This document shows, one piece after another, positions 17,152 to 25,930 of a stretch of DNA of 57,918 nucleotides; position 1 is the first letter of the stretch, and each line of letters begins with the position of its first letter. The stretch comes from Rhizobiaceae bacterium (GTDB lineage: Bacteria > Pseudomonadota > Alphaproteobacteria > Rhizobiales > Rhizobiaceae), in assembly GCA_020628035.1 (NCBI GenBank), contig JAHDFS010000004.1, positions 1 through 57,918 on the forward strand, read 5' to 3'. A model generated the notes under the pieces. It made no database searches. It saw only the letters and a list, made by a program, of their open reading frames with translations, and was not told where the DNA came from. A program made the position numbers and the translations under genes.

Positions 17152-17181
17152 TTGCGACTTAAAATCATATTCTGGCATAAT
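17152..17181 (+). promoter_or_regulatory. Putative promoter of the DUF3108 gene
   Basis: TTGCGA (17152-17157) and CATAAT (17176-17181) lie 18 bases apart, about 85 bases before the DUF3108 start, back to back with the rpmB promoter. Confidence 0.35.
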
Positions 17182-17265
17182 AAAACCATAATTACACTTA
17201 AGAAGCTATAGAGCACCTATATTGGATGCGGAAAATTCATATTGTTTGAAACAGGTTAACAAGGC

Positions 17266-18036
17266 ATGCCGAAGATTTTTAATGTCACAGCATTGGTCAC
17301 TGCTTTTATTTTAAGTGTTGGATTGGCGCAGGCGGAAACACGCAAAGCCACGTCTGAATACAGAATCAAAGTACATGGATTTCCAATTGCGAAAATCAAC
17401 TTTGCGACAGAGATTAATGGCGATAATTATACCATTCAGGGTAAGATCAAATCTTCAGCGCTCGCCGATATTGTTGGCAAAACGCGCGGTGATACCAAAG
17501 TGGTTGGCAAGATAAGTCCGACACATCTGCAGGCCAAGTCTTATAAGATCAATTATACAACGGGTAAAAAATCACGCAGGTTTGACGTTGAATATGATTT
17601 AAAGGGCAATGTGGTCAAAGCTCAAATGGTTCCGCCACGCAAACCTTTGCCCGCGGATTGGGTTGACGTGAATAAAAATGATCTTGCGGCTGTTGTTGAT
17701 CCAATATCAAGCCTCATTTTTCCGCTTAACTCGCCTGTTTGTTCGCGGACGGTTTCGATTTTTGATGGCGAAACTTTGATTGATTTAAAGCTGGCTCACA
17801 AAGGTCACAGGCGTTTTAAAACAAAGGGTTTTAAGGGCCGCGTTGTTGCTTGCAAAGTGAAATTCCAACCAAAGGGCGGGTATCGTTCGCAACACCGATC
17901 TGTGAAATATTTGCAGAACTCGGACAATATGGAAGTTTGGTTTGGTAAAAGCGATACATTGCAGGCCTATGTGCCCGTTTTGGCGAAAATTCCGACCAAG
18001 ATCGGTATGGTCCATGTGCGCGCATCAAAACTTTAA
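17266..18036 (+). CDS. DUF3108 domain-containing secreted protein
   Basis: This 256-residue protein has a signal peptide (about residues 1-24, MPKIFNVTALVTAFILSVGLAQA, cleavage before ETRK). A beta-rich DUF3108 domain follows (YRIKVHGFPIAKINFATEINGDNYTI and related strands). It is probably periplasmic. The domain family is widespread in proteobacteria near housekeeping genes and has no defined activity. A conserved cysteine pair (C150 and C188 by approximate count) may form a disulfide. The gene is monocistronic, divergent from rpmB and convergent with the DUF985 gene. Confidence 0.8.
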   Translation: MPKIFNVTALVTAFILSVGLAQAETRKATSEYRIKVHGFPIAKINFATEINGDNYTIQGKIKSSALADIVGKTRGDTKVVGKISPTHLQAKSYKINYTTGKKSRRFDVEYDLKGNVVKAQMVPPRKPLPADWVDVNKNDLAAVVDPISSLIFPLNSPVCSRTVSIFDGETLIDLKLAHKGHRRFKTKGFKGRVVACKVKFQPKGGYRSQHRSVKYLQNSDNMEVWFGKSDTLQAYVPVLAKIPTKIGMVHVRASKL

Positions 18037-18045
18037 TGGATTCAT

Positions 18046-18489
18046 TTACGCCTGAGATGGTTTCCAATCCGGTGGCGCCATTTCAAATGAGCTAAATTCA
18101 AAGCCAGGTGCGACTGTGCAACTCACAAGCGTCCACTCACCTAACGGGGCAGCGCTTTGCCAGGCATTGGCTTTGACAATGCATTGAGGCCGTTCTCCAG
18201 ATTTTAGATCCATGCCTAAAATATGGCGGGTCGTTTCGTGGCCATCATCTGAAATGCTTAACTCTAACGCATCGCCTGCATGCCAGAGCCAAACTTCAGA
18301 TGCATCGATAACTTTGTGCCAATGTGATCTTTGCCCCTTTTTTAGCAAATAATAGATCGCCGTTGAGGCACCGCGCGGAGCACCTTGTTCATCGCGAAAA
18401 GTTTGGATGTAATATCCACCTTCCGGATGAGGTTCCATATTCAGCGTTTGTATAATCTCATTTGCGGTCAATCCATGAAGCGATGCCAC
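18046..18489 (-). CDS. Cupin domain protein (DUF985)
   Basis: This is a 147-residue single-domain cupin of the DUF985/Cupin_5 family. It has PHPEGGYYIQTFRD near the N-terminus, then TAIYYLLKKGQRSHWHKVIDASEVWLWHAGD. The WHK and E of this stretch are the likely metal ligands. The enzyme substrate is unknown. GTG at 18489 is chosen as start because GGAG lies six bases upstream. A TTG ten codons earlier stays open but would extend the protein beyond the family's usual N-terminus. It is divergent from the methyltransferase gene, with the 5' ends about 70 bases apart. Confidence 0.83.
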   Translation of the reverse strand: MASLHGLTANEIIQTLNMEPHPEGGYYIQTFRDEQGAPRGASTAIYYLLKKGQRSHWHKVIDASEVWLWHAGDALELSISDDGHETTRHILGMDLKSGERPQCIVKANAWQSAAPLGEWTLVSCTVAPGFEFSSFEMAPPDWKPSQA

Positions 18490-18558
18490 TTTATTCTCCG
18501 GTATTTCATCGTTATCCAAGCCTTGCAGTTGGGCTTAGATCATCCTACATCTTTTGTT

Positions 18559-19335
18559 ATGAACACAGATATCGTTGATTTTCGCGAATTTTACAATTCA
18601 CGTTTGGGGCGCCGCGCAAGAAATAAGATCGCGATGGCTCTGTCTGCGATATGGATGACGACCGGCAAAGAACGATTAATGGGCTTTGGTTATACATTGC
18701 CTTATCTTGATCGTTTTAGAGCCGAAGCAGACCAAACTATTGCCTTTATGCCTGCGCGGCAGGGTGCAGTCGCCTGGCCACGGCATGAACCATGTGCAGT
18801 ATCTTTAGTGTTTGATGAAGAATTGCCACTGTCAGATGGATCAATTGATCGCGCCTTGATGGTGCATTCATTGGAGTTTACTGAAAATCCTGAAGAGACA
18901 CTCAAAGAAATTTGGCGCGTTTTATCCCCCAATGGCCGAATTATGATCGTTGTACCTCACCGTCGTGGATTGTGGTCTCGATTTGAGCATACGCCATTTG
19001 GCGCTGGGCAACCTTATTCAAAAGGTCAGCTCACCTCTTTGCTGCGGGCAACGAATTTTACGCCCATTCGCCAAAGCGAGGCTTTGTTTTTCCCACCATC
19101 TGAACGCGCCGCGATTTTGCAGTCCTCGCCGTTTTGGGAGCGTATGGGGCGGCGCTTTTGGCCAATTTTTTCCGGTGTGCTTATTATTGAAGCGCAGAAG
19201 AAACTATATCAGGGAATACCGGTTGCTGTGCGTAACTCACGCCGTGTGTTCGTGCCGGTATTGTCACCGCAACCTTCCACTTTAGGGAGAGGGCATGACA
19301 GAGCCGGTCGCATCAACACAGATGATGGTGATTAA
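18559..19335 (+). CDS. Class I SAM-dependent methyltransferase
   Basis: This 258-residue protein begins MNTDIVDFREFYNSRLGRRARNKIAM. It carries a weakly conserved Rossmann methyltransferase core in which the motif after strand 4 is FDEELPLSDGSIDRALMVHSLEF and the next is EIWRVLSPNGRIMIVVPHRRGLWSR. The classical glycine-rich motif I is degenerate (FGYTLPYLDRF region). Proteins of this type sit next to glyoxalase II or met genes in rhizobia, and the substrate is unknown. I use the ATG at 18559 because upstream in-frame sequence overlaps the divergent cupin gene. Its stop shares TTAA with the convergent metW stop. Confidence 0.8.
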   Translation: MNTDIVDFREFYNSRLGRRARNKIAMALSAIWMTTGKERLMGFGYTLPYLDRFRAEADQTIAFMPARQGAVAWPRHEPCAVSLVFDEELPLSDGSIDRALMVHSLEFTENPEETLKEIWRVLSPNGRIMIVVPHRRGLWSRFEHTPFGAGQPYSKGQLTSLLRATNFTPIRQSEALFFPPSERAAILQSSPFWERMGRRFWPIFSGVLIIEAQKKLYQGIPVAVRNSRRVFVPVLSPQPSTLGRGHDRAGRINTDDGD

Positions 19336-19952
19336 TTTTTGCTCTCAAGCAGCAGGACGGATTGTTGAGCCAACAGGTTCCACAAAGGTTTTGGCGCAAT
19401 CTTGGTAATATCACGTCCTTTGTCACTCAACACATGCACTGACTTTATTTCAGCATTTACCTCATGGCAAAGATCCTTGAGATCTGCAAAGGTACAAAAG
19501 TGAATGTTTGGCGTGTCATACCAGCTGTAAGGCAGGCTCTTGGTGACCGGCATGCGACCTTGCACCAATAGCTGCGCACGCATCTGCCAATGCCCGAAAT
19601 TAGGAGCAGAGACGATGCAATATTTGCCGATACGTAACAGCTCTTCCAAAACAGTTTTTGTGTTCCGAGTTGCTTGAATGGTTTGCGATATGATTACGAA
19701 ATCAAAGCTTTTATCGGGATAATAAACAAGGTCATGATCAGCGTTGCCTTGGATAACTGATAGGCCAAGAGCCACACAATTGTTCACGCCTTTTTGAGAA
19801 AGCTCAATGCCTCTGCCGTCGACGGATTTTTGATTTTCGAGCATCTTTAACAAAGTGCCGTCATTGCAGCCTATATCCAAAACCTTAGCATTCTCCGTCA
19901 CAAGGCTTGTGATAACGGCTAGATCAATTCTGTCGTTTTGTTCACGGGTCAT
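19332..19952 (-). CDS. metW: Methionine biosynthesis protein MetW
   Basis: MetW is a methyltransferase-fold protein encoded next to metX in many proteobacteria; work on the family shows it can be required for MetX activity. The 206-residue protein has the expected start RIDLAVITSLVTENAKVLDIGCNDGTLL (SAM-like motif), then FDFVIISQTIQATRN and FGHWQMRAQLLVQGRMPVTKSLPYSWYDTPNIHFCT, which is diagnostic for MetW. It starts two bases after the metX stop, so the two are co-translated. Its stop overlaps that of the convergent methyltransferase gene by four bases. Confidence 0.94.
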   Translation of the reverse strand: MTREQNDRIDLAVITSLVTENAKVLDIGCNDGTLLKMLENQKSVDGRGIELSQKGVNNCVALGLSVIQGNADHDLVYYPDKSFDFVIISQTIQATRNTKTVLEELLRIGKYCIVSAPNFGHWQMRAQLLVQGRMPVTKSLPYSWYDTPNIHFCTFADLKDLCHEVNAEIKSVHVLSDKGRDITKIAPKPLWNLLAQQSVLLLESKN

Positions 19953-19954
19953 TT

Positions 19955-21121
19955 TTAAATTCCCCTCGCTTTGGCGGCCGAGTTTAAAAATCCGCTCACA
20001 GTGGCAACCATTTCGGGTTCATCGAGCAAAAATGCGTCATGACCTTTGTCAGATTCAATTTCGACAAAGGAAACAGATGCACCTGTTGCATTAAGCGCAT
20101 GCACAATTTCTCTACTTTCTGCAGTCGAGAACAGCCAATCGGATGAAAATGAAACAAGGCAGAATCGCGTGTTTGTACCCGAAAATGCATTGGCCAATTT
20201 ACCGTCATTATCTTCAGCCATGTCAAAATAATCCATGGCGCGGGTCATATAGAGATAAGAGTTTGCGTCAAAGCGGTCAACAAAGCTTGAACCTTGATGC
20301 CGCAAATAACTTTCGATTTGAAAATCTGCATCAAAACCGAAGCTGACATTCTCTCGATCTTGCAATTGGCGACCAAATTTGCGCTGAAGCGCAGGCTCAG
20401 ACAGATAAGTTACATGCGCTGTCATGCGCGCAACAGCCAAACCTTTGGATGGAACGACGCCTTCATCGGTATATTTGCCCTGGTGCCAGTTGGGATCAGC
20501 CATAATGGCTTGACGACCAACTTCATGAAAAGCGATGTTTTGTGAGGTGTGGCGCGCGCCCGTCGCCATTGGGATGGCTGCAAAAACACGATCAGGATAA
20601 GATGCCGCCCATTGAAGAACTTGCATGCCGCCCATGGAACCACCGATTACGGCAAACAGAGTTTCAATTTCCAGATAATCAATCAGCATGGATTGAGCTC
20701 TGACCATGTCGGCAATGGTTACAATTGGGAAATCAAGCCCGTAGGGTTTGCCAGTCTTCTCATTGATGGATGCAGGGCCTGTCGTTCCTAAACATCCGCC
20801 GAGAACATTGGAACAAATAACGAAATAGCGTTCTGTATCGATTGGCTTGCCTGGGCCTATTAATGTCTCCCACCAGCCTGGCTTTTTGGTAATAGGTTGC
20901 ACACTGGCACAATATTGATCTCCAGTGAGTGCATGACAAATTAAGATGGCATTTGATTTGTCTTCGTTAAGTTCGCCATAGGTCTCATAGGCAATTTGAA
21001 AAGGTGAAAGCGAAACCCCGGCATCTAGATGCAAAGGCGCATCTTCCCTAAAACGAGCTATGCTGCTGGAGGGACTTTGAGCTTCAGAATTTGCTCTTTT
21101 TGTCGCTTCGCTTTGTGCCAT
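19955..21121 (-). CDS. metX: Homoserine O-acyltransferase MetX
   Basis: MetX acylates homoserine in methionine synthesis. The 388-residue alpha/beta hydrolase has the nucleophile S162 in [13 protein letters not shown], and the remaining triad members D328 (SSDWLF) and H361 (DKGHDAFL). [10 protein letters not shown] and [15 protein letters not shown] are family motifs. Whether it uses acetyl- or succinyl-CoA cannot be settled by eye. The family name homoserine O-acetyltransferase is customary, but alphaproteobacterial members vary. It forms a two-gene unit with metW. A 265-base region upstream is shared with the divergent hisC. Confidence 0.94.
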   Translation of the reverse strand: MAQSEATKRANSEAQSPSSSIARFREDAPLHLDAGVSLSPFQIAYETYGELNEDKSNAILICHALTGDQYCASVQPITKKPGWWETLIGPGKPIDTERYFVICSNVLGGCLGTTGPASINEKTGKPYGLDFPIVTIADMVRAQSMLIDYLEIETLFAVIGGSMGGMQVLQWAASYPDRVFAAIPMATGARHTSQNIAFHEVGRQAIMADPNWHQGKYTDEGVVPSKGLAVARMTAHVTYLSEPALQRKFGRQLQDRENVSFGFDADFQIESYLRHQGSSFVDRFDANSYLYMTRAMDYFDMAEDNDGKLANAFSGTNTRFCLVSFSSDWLFSTAESREIVHALNATGASVSFVEIESDKGHDAFLLDEPEMVATVSGFLNSAAKARGI

Positions 21122-21386
21122 TTACCATTCCGCTTGTTCAAAACAATTTAGTCAACTTGGTTGTGAAGTCTGATGTTCAAAAATGCATTGTTTTTGATCA
21201 TTAATCCTGCTTCTGACCAAGATGGAACGTACAGGTATGATTTGAAGAGCCATTCGTCAATCTTTTCTTGTCAGAATTGGCAAGGTTGCTCGACAATTTG
21301 CTCATAAGCGTTTAATGCCTTTGCCATGAATAAAGCAGCAATTGCTGGATATGAGTTTATTCATGGTGATGTAAGGAAGTTGTTCA
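21122..21386. other. metX-hisC divergent intergenic region
   Basis: This 265-base region separates divergent metX and hisC. Toward metX, a TTGACG followed 17 bases later by TACCTG could be a weak promoter. No SAM-II riboswitch core is recognisable. Toward hisC there is a stem-loop with eleven-base arms and a short overlapping reading frame (listed separately). No convincing hisC promoter was found. Confidence 0.5.
21324..21366 (+). repeat. 11-bp inverted repeat enclosing a 12-bp palindrome before hisC
   Basis: CCATGAATAAA (21324-21334) and TTTATTCATGG (21356-21366) are perfect complements. Between them lies the perfect palindrome CAGCAATTGCTG (21336-21347). In RNA this gives an eleven-pair stem with a nested six-pair hairpin option. 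It ends seven bases before the hisC ribosome site AAGGA (21373-21377), so it could influence hisC translation or bind a regulator. Confidence 0.5.
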
Positions 21387-21394
21387 ATGACTGA
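21326..21394 (+). CDS. Possible 22-codon leader peptide overlapping hisC
   Basis: An ATG inside the stem-loop opens a 22-codon frame that ends with a TGA inside the first codons of hisC (eight-base overlap). The encoded peptide begins [11 protein letters not shown]. There is no strong ribosome site before its ATG, so translation is uncertain. It contains one histidine, two phenylalanines and one tyrosine, which is not a classical attenuation run. It is recorded because of its overlap with hisC and position in the hairpin. Confidence 0.25.
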   Translation: MNKAAIAGYEFIHGDVRKLFND

Positions 21395-22487
21395 GAAAAT
21401 GCGACCTGAGCCAAATATTGGTGTCATGGAAATTGCGCGCTACATTCCTGGAGCTGATAAGGCCAATGGAGATGTAAAGACATACAAGTTGTCGTCAAAT
21501 GAAACACCCTTAGGGCCAAGCCCGGCGGTTAAAGATGCGATGGCGCATGTGTTGGAAGAGCTTGAGATCTATCCAGAGGGAACATCATATCATCTACGCA
21601 AGAAGATTGCAGATACCTATGCGTTAAATCCAGACAATATCATGTGTGGCAATGGATCTGATGAATTGCTGGGGCTGTTGTGCCAGACATATCTCTCACA
21701 TGGCGATGAGGCAATTTATTCTGAGCATGGTTTCTTGGTTTATAAAATCCAGATCATGGCCAATGGGGCTACACCTGTTGTCGTGCCTGAAGTTGATCTG
21801 CGTGTGGATGTGGATGCAATTTTGTCGGCAGTTACCGCTCAAACAAAAATGGTCTTCATTGCCAATCCAAACAACCCAACAGGGACTTATCTGCCAATTG
21901 AAGAATTGCGCCGGTTACATGCTGGTTTGCGTGATGATATTATCTTGGTTCTGGATGCGGCTTATGCAGAATATGTACGCAAGAACGATTATGAAGCCGG
22001 GATTGAGCTTGTTTCAGCCAATGAAAATGTTGTCATGACACGCACATTTTCAAAAATATATGGTTTGGCAGGTTTGCGCGTTGGCTGGGTTTATGCGCCG
22101 CTTGCAGTGATTGACGCGATGGATCGCATTCGCGGCCCGTTTAATGTCAATGCTGTGGCGATTGCTGCCGGTGTGGCGGCAATGTCAGATAAATCTCACC
22201 TTGAGAAGGCGGTGGAGCATAATACTTTATGGCTTGATAAAGTGACATCTTCGCTTGAGGCTCTTGGCTTAAAGGTTACCCCTTCTGTTGGTAATTTTAT
22301 TCTCATCCACTTCCCAGAAGAAGCGGGCAAAAATGCTGATGCTGCGGATAATTATTTGCTCAATCGTGGCTATGTATTGCGACGCGTTGCGGGCTATGGT
22401 CTGCCAAATGCATTGCGTATGACGATTGGCAGTGAAGAGGCCAATTTGGGCGTTATCGCAGCTCTTGATGCGTTTATGAAAGCGTAA
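21387..22487 (+). CDS. hisC: Histidinol-phosphate aminotransferase
   Basis: HisC is a PLP enzyme that transaminates imidazole-acetol phosphate in histidine synthesis. Close homologues also act on prephenate or phenylpyruvate. The 366-residue fold-type I enzyme shows [11 protein letters not shown] (36-46), CGNGSDELL (87-95), NPNNPTG (160-166), D190-A-A-Y193, PLP lysine K223 in [14 protein letters not shown] and R231. Its position two bases before a prephenate dehydrogenase gene suggests it also serves tyrosine and phenylalanine synthesis. That is inference from context. AAGGA lies nine bases before the ATG. Confidence 0.92.
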   Translation: MTEKMRPEPNIGVMEIARYIPGADKANGDVKTYKLSSNETPLGPSPAVKDAMAHVLEELEIYPEGTSYHLRKKIADTYALNPDNIMCGNGSDELLGLLCQTYLSHGDEAIYSEHGFLVYKIQIMANGATPVVVPEVDLRVDVDAILSAVTAQTKMVFIANPNNPTGTYLPIEELRRLHAGLRDDIILVLDAAYAEYVRKNDYEAGIELVSANENVVMTRTFSKIYGLAGLRVGWVYAPLAVIDAMDRIRGPFNVNAVAIAAGVAAMSDKSHLEKAVEHNTLWLDKVTSSLEALGLKVTPSVGNFILIHFPEEAGKNADAADNYLLNRGYVLRRVAGYGLPNALRMTIGSEEANLGVIAALDAFMKA

Positions 22488-22489
22488 CA

Positions 22490-23425
22490 ATGGCTGAAAC
22501 ACATTTTAACAAAATCGCTTTGATCGGCATTGGTTTGATTGGCTCGTCACTGGCACGCGTCATTCGTCAAAAGAATTTGGCTGAAACCATCTCGATCATG
22601 ACCCGTTCGCAAGCCACATTGGATGAAGCGCGTAAGCTTGATCTGGGTGATGAATATTCAACTGATTATGGCGATGTGGTTCGCCATGCAGATTTGATCA
22701 TTGTGTCTGTGCCAGTGGGTGCATCCGCATCCGTTGCCAAAGACATCGCTTTTCATTTAAAGCCTGGCGCGATTGTTACAGATGTGGGGTCAACGAAAAC
22801 CTCCGTGATTGAACAAATGCAGCCACATATCCCAGAAGGTGTTCATTTCATCCCAGGTCATCCCATTGCAGGTACAGAGCGTTCGGGTCCAGAAGCTGGT
22901 TTTGCTGAGCTTTTTGAAGGTAAGTGGTGCATTTTAACGCCATTGGAAGGCACAGATCCTGAGGCCATGGCAAAGTTGACAGCTTTTTGGGAAGCGTGTG
23001 GATCAAATATTGATTTGATGGATCACGAACATCACGATCGCGTTTTAGCAATTGTGTCGCACCTGCCGCAACTTATCTCTTATAATATTGTGGGCACAGC
23101 GAAAGATATGGAAACGGTCACCAGTTCTGAAGTGATCAAATATTCAGCCTCTGGTTTTCGAGACTTTACGCGATTGGCAGCGTCTGATCCGACAATGTGG
23201 CGTGATGTGTGTTTGCACAACAAGGAAGCCATTTTGGAAATGTTGGCAAGGTTTTCGGAAGATTTGTCATCCTTGCAAAAAGCCATTCGATGGGGCAAAG
23301 GTGATGAATTATTTGAGCTCTTTACCCAAACGCGTTCCATTCGTCGCGAAATTATTGAAGCTGGTCAAGATGTTGATGTTCCGGATTTCGGACGTCAGAT
23401 TGCTTCTGAGCATAGCGACAAATAA
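22490..23425 (+). CDS. Prephenate/arogenate dehydrogenase family protein
   Basis: This 311-residue protein is a TyrA-family dehydrogenase that oxidatively decarboxylates prephenate or arogenate in tyrosine synthesis. The NAD-binding motif is GIGLIGSS (13-20). Further markers are VPVGASASVAKDI, VTDVGSTKTSVI, FIPGHPIAGTERSGPEAGFAELFEGKWCILTP and MDHEHHDRVLAIVSHLPQLISY, which carry the catalytic histidine region. It lacks an N-terminal chorismate mutase and a C-terminal ACT domain. Cofactor and substrate preference (TyrA or TyrC type) cannot be decided here. It follows hisC by two bases, so the two form an operon. Confidence 0.92.
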   Translation: MAETHFNKIALIGIGLIGSSLARVIRQKNLAETISIMTRSQATLDEARKLDLGDEYSTDYGDVVRHADLIIVSVPVGASASVAKDIAFHLKPGAIVTDVGSTKTSVIEQMQPHIPEGVHFIPGHPIAGTERSGPEAGFAELFEGKWCILTPLEGTDPEAMAKLTAFWEACGSNIDLMDHEHHDRVLAIVSHLPQLISYNIVGTAKDMETVTSSEVIKYSASGFRDFTRLAASDPTMWRDVCLHNKEAILEMLARFSEDLSSLQKAIRWGKGDELFELFTQTRSIRREIIEAGQDVDVPDFGRQIASEHSDK

Positions 23426-23434
23426 ACGGTAAAA

Positions 23435-24427
23435 TTATAGTGCTGGGATCCTGCCAAGTGGGATGATCCCAGCCTGGGCAATACCGTTGCGTATCTTCAC
23501 GTTGATCTGGATTTCATCTGGGTTGTTGGACGGACTTAACGCAGATAAAACATTGATAATGTTTGAAAAATTCGCGCTTAATGCCGGATTTACTTCGGCA
23601 ATTGTGCTTTTTAGATTTGCAATATTTGTCAAAGTAATCGCAACATCCCCGGAGATGATGCCCTGATCAGATATATTGAGGGGGCCGGACGCTGATAACC
23701 TTGTGTTTTGCGTTCCTTTGATTGTCAAATCGTGAAGAGTGATGTCAGAACCGCGGAGAAGGGAAGCATCTCGGCGCTGATCATATTTGAGGATTTGCAG
23801 ATTATCATGAACGGTGACGAACAGGTTTACATCATCGGATTTAATGGGCGCTTTTGTCAAAGAGTTTTCCAGCGCGATATTGACGCCACTTGCAGCAATA
23901 TCAACGTTGTTTTCATTCTGGCGAATATGCATTTGCAAATTTTCAGCCGACACTTTTTGCAGCTCTTTTAAATTTGCAAGCTGAGTTGCCAAATCGAGCG
24001 ATACCGCTTCAATAGATGCTCGCGAGAGGTTTGATATTTCAAACACTGAGCTTGCGCGCATAGACTGCCAATTGGCTTCAACCACGCTATGACGATTGGT
24101 GACGGTCAAAGGTCCATCAAGCTCTGATATCACATGGCCAGGATTGTATATTTGGGCCGTTGTGCGCAATTCACCTGCGGTGAAACCAACACGTCGTTTG
24201 GTATCATCAAAACTTGTATTGTCGCAATTTAACCCAATGCGAAAGGGAAAGCCGCGAATTTCTAGATTGTTACAGGTCACCGTTACACCGCGACTGGCGA
24301 TGGATGAAATTCGTGTCTCAATTAAGTTTTCAAGCTTATCAGCTCCCCAATGCCAGCCCAATGTCACCAGAGCTGGAATGATGAAAATGCTGGCAATTAG
24401 CAGGATTAACTTATGTCGGGGCTTCAT
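23435..24427 (-). CDS. DUF2125 domain-containing protein
   Basis: This 330-residue protein starts MKPRHKLILLIASIFIIPALVTLGWHW, a single N-terminal membrane anchor, followed by a beta-rich region. The pattern VTCNNLEIRGFPFRIGLNCDN (about residues 45-65) is the hallmark of DUF2125. Family members are alphaproteobacterial and look like secreted or inner-membrane-anchored periplasmic proteins of AsmA-like style. No function is known. The ATG at 24427 is used because the hydrophobic anchor directly follows it. A TTG fifteen codons upstream is open but unlikely. It converges with the tyrA-type gene and diverges from the cyclotransferase gene. Confidence 0.82.
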   Translation of the reverse strand: MKPRHKLILLIASIFIIPALVTLGWHWGADKLENLIETRISSIASRGVTVTCNNLEIRGFPFRIGLNCDNTSFDDTKRRVGFTAGELRTTAQIYNPGHVISELDGPLTVTNRHSVVEANWQSMRASSVFEISNLSRASIEAVSLDLATQLANLKELQKVSAENLQMHIRQNENNVDIAASGVNIALENSLTKAPIKSDDVNLFVTVHDNLQILKYDQRRDASLLRGSDITLHDLTIKGTQNTRLSASGPLNISDQGIISGDVAITLTNIANLKSTIAEVNPALSANFSNIINVLSALSPSNNPDEIQINVKIRNGIAQAGIIPLGRIPAL

Positions 24428-24513
24428 TGTTGTCTTCTTCTTGTTTATACGCTCTTGAATTAACCCCACCAAACGGGCATGTCTAATTTAAATTATATGA
24501 ATTGGAATCATTA

Positions 24514-25047
24514 GTGGCGAATATGGACGATTTTTGGGTTTTCGGCTACGGATCTTTGATGTGGCGTCCCGGGTTTGATTATATCGAAAAGCAGCGCGCC
24601 AAATTGTTTGGTTATCGCAGGACATTGTGTATCCATTCTCACGTTCACCGCGGGACCCCTGAAAAGCCTGGGCTCGTATTGGGTCTGGATCGTGGTGGTT
24701 CATGCAGTGGTGTTGCTTTTAAGGTTTCAGCTGAAAAACGCGATGAAGTTTTTGAATATCTGCATGCGCGTGAACTTGTGACCAAAGTTTATATTGAGCG
24801 GATCGGCAAGGTCGAACTTGCGGACCGAACACGGGTTCCAGCTTATTGCTATGTGGCTGATCTCAAACACAAACAATATGCGAAAGATATTAGTGTAGAA
24901 AAAGCTGCTGAAATCGTCAGCGATTCCGTTGGGCAATCAGGACATAATATTGATTATGTCACAAGCACAGTGGAGCAATTGCGTTCAATGAATCTTACAG
25001 ATCATTGGCTTGAAGATGTGGTTTCACGATTGCCGGCTAAGGCTTAA
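24514..25047 (+). CDS. Gamma-glutamylcyclotransferase (ChaC family)
   Basis: This is a roughly 177-residue ChaC-type cyclotransferase that is expected to release 5-oxoproline from glutathione. It shows WVFGYGSLMWRPGF (substrate-binding loop) and YLHARELVTKVY, whose glutamate (about E87) is the likely catalytic acid. GTG at 24514 is chosen because GGAA lies six bases upstream. ATG at 24523, three codons later, is a plausible alternative and gives the family's common MDDFWVFGYGS start. It overlaps the convergent plsC gene by four bases (TTAA shared by both stops). Confidence 0.88.
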   Translation: MANMDDFWVFGYGSLMWRPGFDYIEKQRAKLFGYRRTLCIHSHVHRGTPEKPGLVLGLDRGGSCSGVAFKVSAEKRDEVFEYLHARELVTKVYIERIGKVELADRTRVPAYCYVADLKHKQYAKDISVEKAAEIVSDSVGQSGHNIDYVTSTVEQLRSMNLTDHWLEDVVSRLPAKA

Positions 25048-25838
25048 GCGTCTTTTGTTTTTTGGATAAGGTCAAGGCGCTCGCGAACAGCTTGTGGGAT
25101 CGGAAGCTTAGGGTTTGTCTTTACTGCATCAAGCAATAATTCATCACTGGCAACTTGCGTATCAGCGACAAGTCGATCCATAACCTCTTCGATAGACAGA
25201 CCAAGTTCAATAGGCGGCAGGATCTTGGCTTTGAATGTGCCGGGTTGGCGCATAAATGAATGTCGTGGCCAGTAAAGTCCAGAAACAAGCGCGATTGGCA
25301 CAATCGGTACATTCACATCTTCATAAATCCGGCCAACGCCGAACTTATATTCTAAAGGCGCGCCTACCGGGCGACGTGTTCCTTCGGGGAAGATAAACAG
25401 CTGACGACCATTTTCCATTACCTCTTTGCGGGCGCCTTTTAACACGCCTGCCATGGCTTTCCCGCGCGCGCTGCGATCAACGGCAATCATATTTGTTTTT
25501 TGCAAACAAGCGCCGAAAAGCGGAATTTTGTTGAGTTCTTTTTTATAGATGAAAACCGGGCTATCCAGATATGGCATCAGCGCAAATGTGTCCCAAAATG
25601 ACTGATGTTGCGCAGCGACAATAAATCCGCCTTCAGGGAGATTTTCCAATCCCTCAATTTCAACTTTTGTGCCGGCAATTTTATCCAGCATTGTGTTGGA
25701 TGTACTTGCCCATTTTTTGGCTTGCGCCAAGTTTTGCTCACTCGTACCAAACAAGATCACCCGTATCATGAGGATAAGGCGGATGATGGTGTTGCCATAA
25801 AAGGCGATGTTAAAAAGTGTCGAGCGGATAAGCGTCAT
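25044..25838 (-). CDS. plsC: 1-acyl-sn-glycerol-3-phosphate acyltransferase (PlsC type)
   Basis: This 264-residue membrane-associated acyltransferase makes phosphatidic acid from lysophosphatidic acid. It has an N-terminal hydrophobic segment (about residues 5-31), the H-x4-D catalytic box H78-Q-S-F-W-D83, and the substrate box FPEGTR (150-155). KIPLFGACLQKTNMIAVDRS and VPIVPIALVSGLYW are further family motifs. The ATG at 25838 (MTLIRSTLFN) is preferred over an upstream TTG. It lies downstream of the FemAB-like and flippase genes on the same strand, about 90 bases away. Other LPLAT-type paralogues may exist, so substrate is assigned by family only. Confidence 0.87.
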   Translation of the reverse strand: MTLIRSTLFNIAFYGNTIIRLILMIRVILFGTSEQNLAQAKKWASTSNTMLDKIAGTKVEIEGLENLPEGGFIVAAQHQSFWDTFALMPYLDSPVFIYKKELNKIPLFGACLQKTNMIAVDRSARGKAMAGVLKGARKEVMENGRQLFIFPEGTRRPVGAPLEYKFGVGRIYEDVNVPIVPIALVSGLYWPRHSFMRQPGTFKAKILPPIELGLSIEEVMDRLVADTQVASDELLLDAVKTNPKLPIPQAVRERLDLIQKTKDA

Positions 25839-25930
25839 AAGTGGTTCTTTCAAACACAAAAAAGATAGTGCGGGCTTACACTATCTTTTGTCATGCTTAA
25901 AGCAGTCTTTTTGGGATTGGCCCGATTACG

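Noticed and set aside
21122-21386. SAM-II riboswitch upstream of metX
   Set aside because: Alphaproteobacterial met genes often have one, but the conserved GGUGAUUUG, CGUUAA and GCUAA core elements could not be found on the minus strand.
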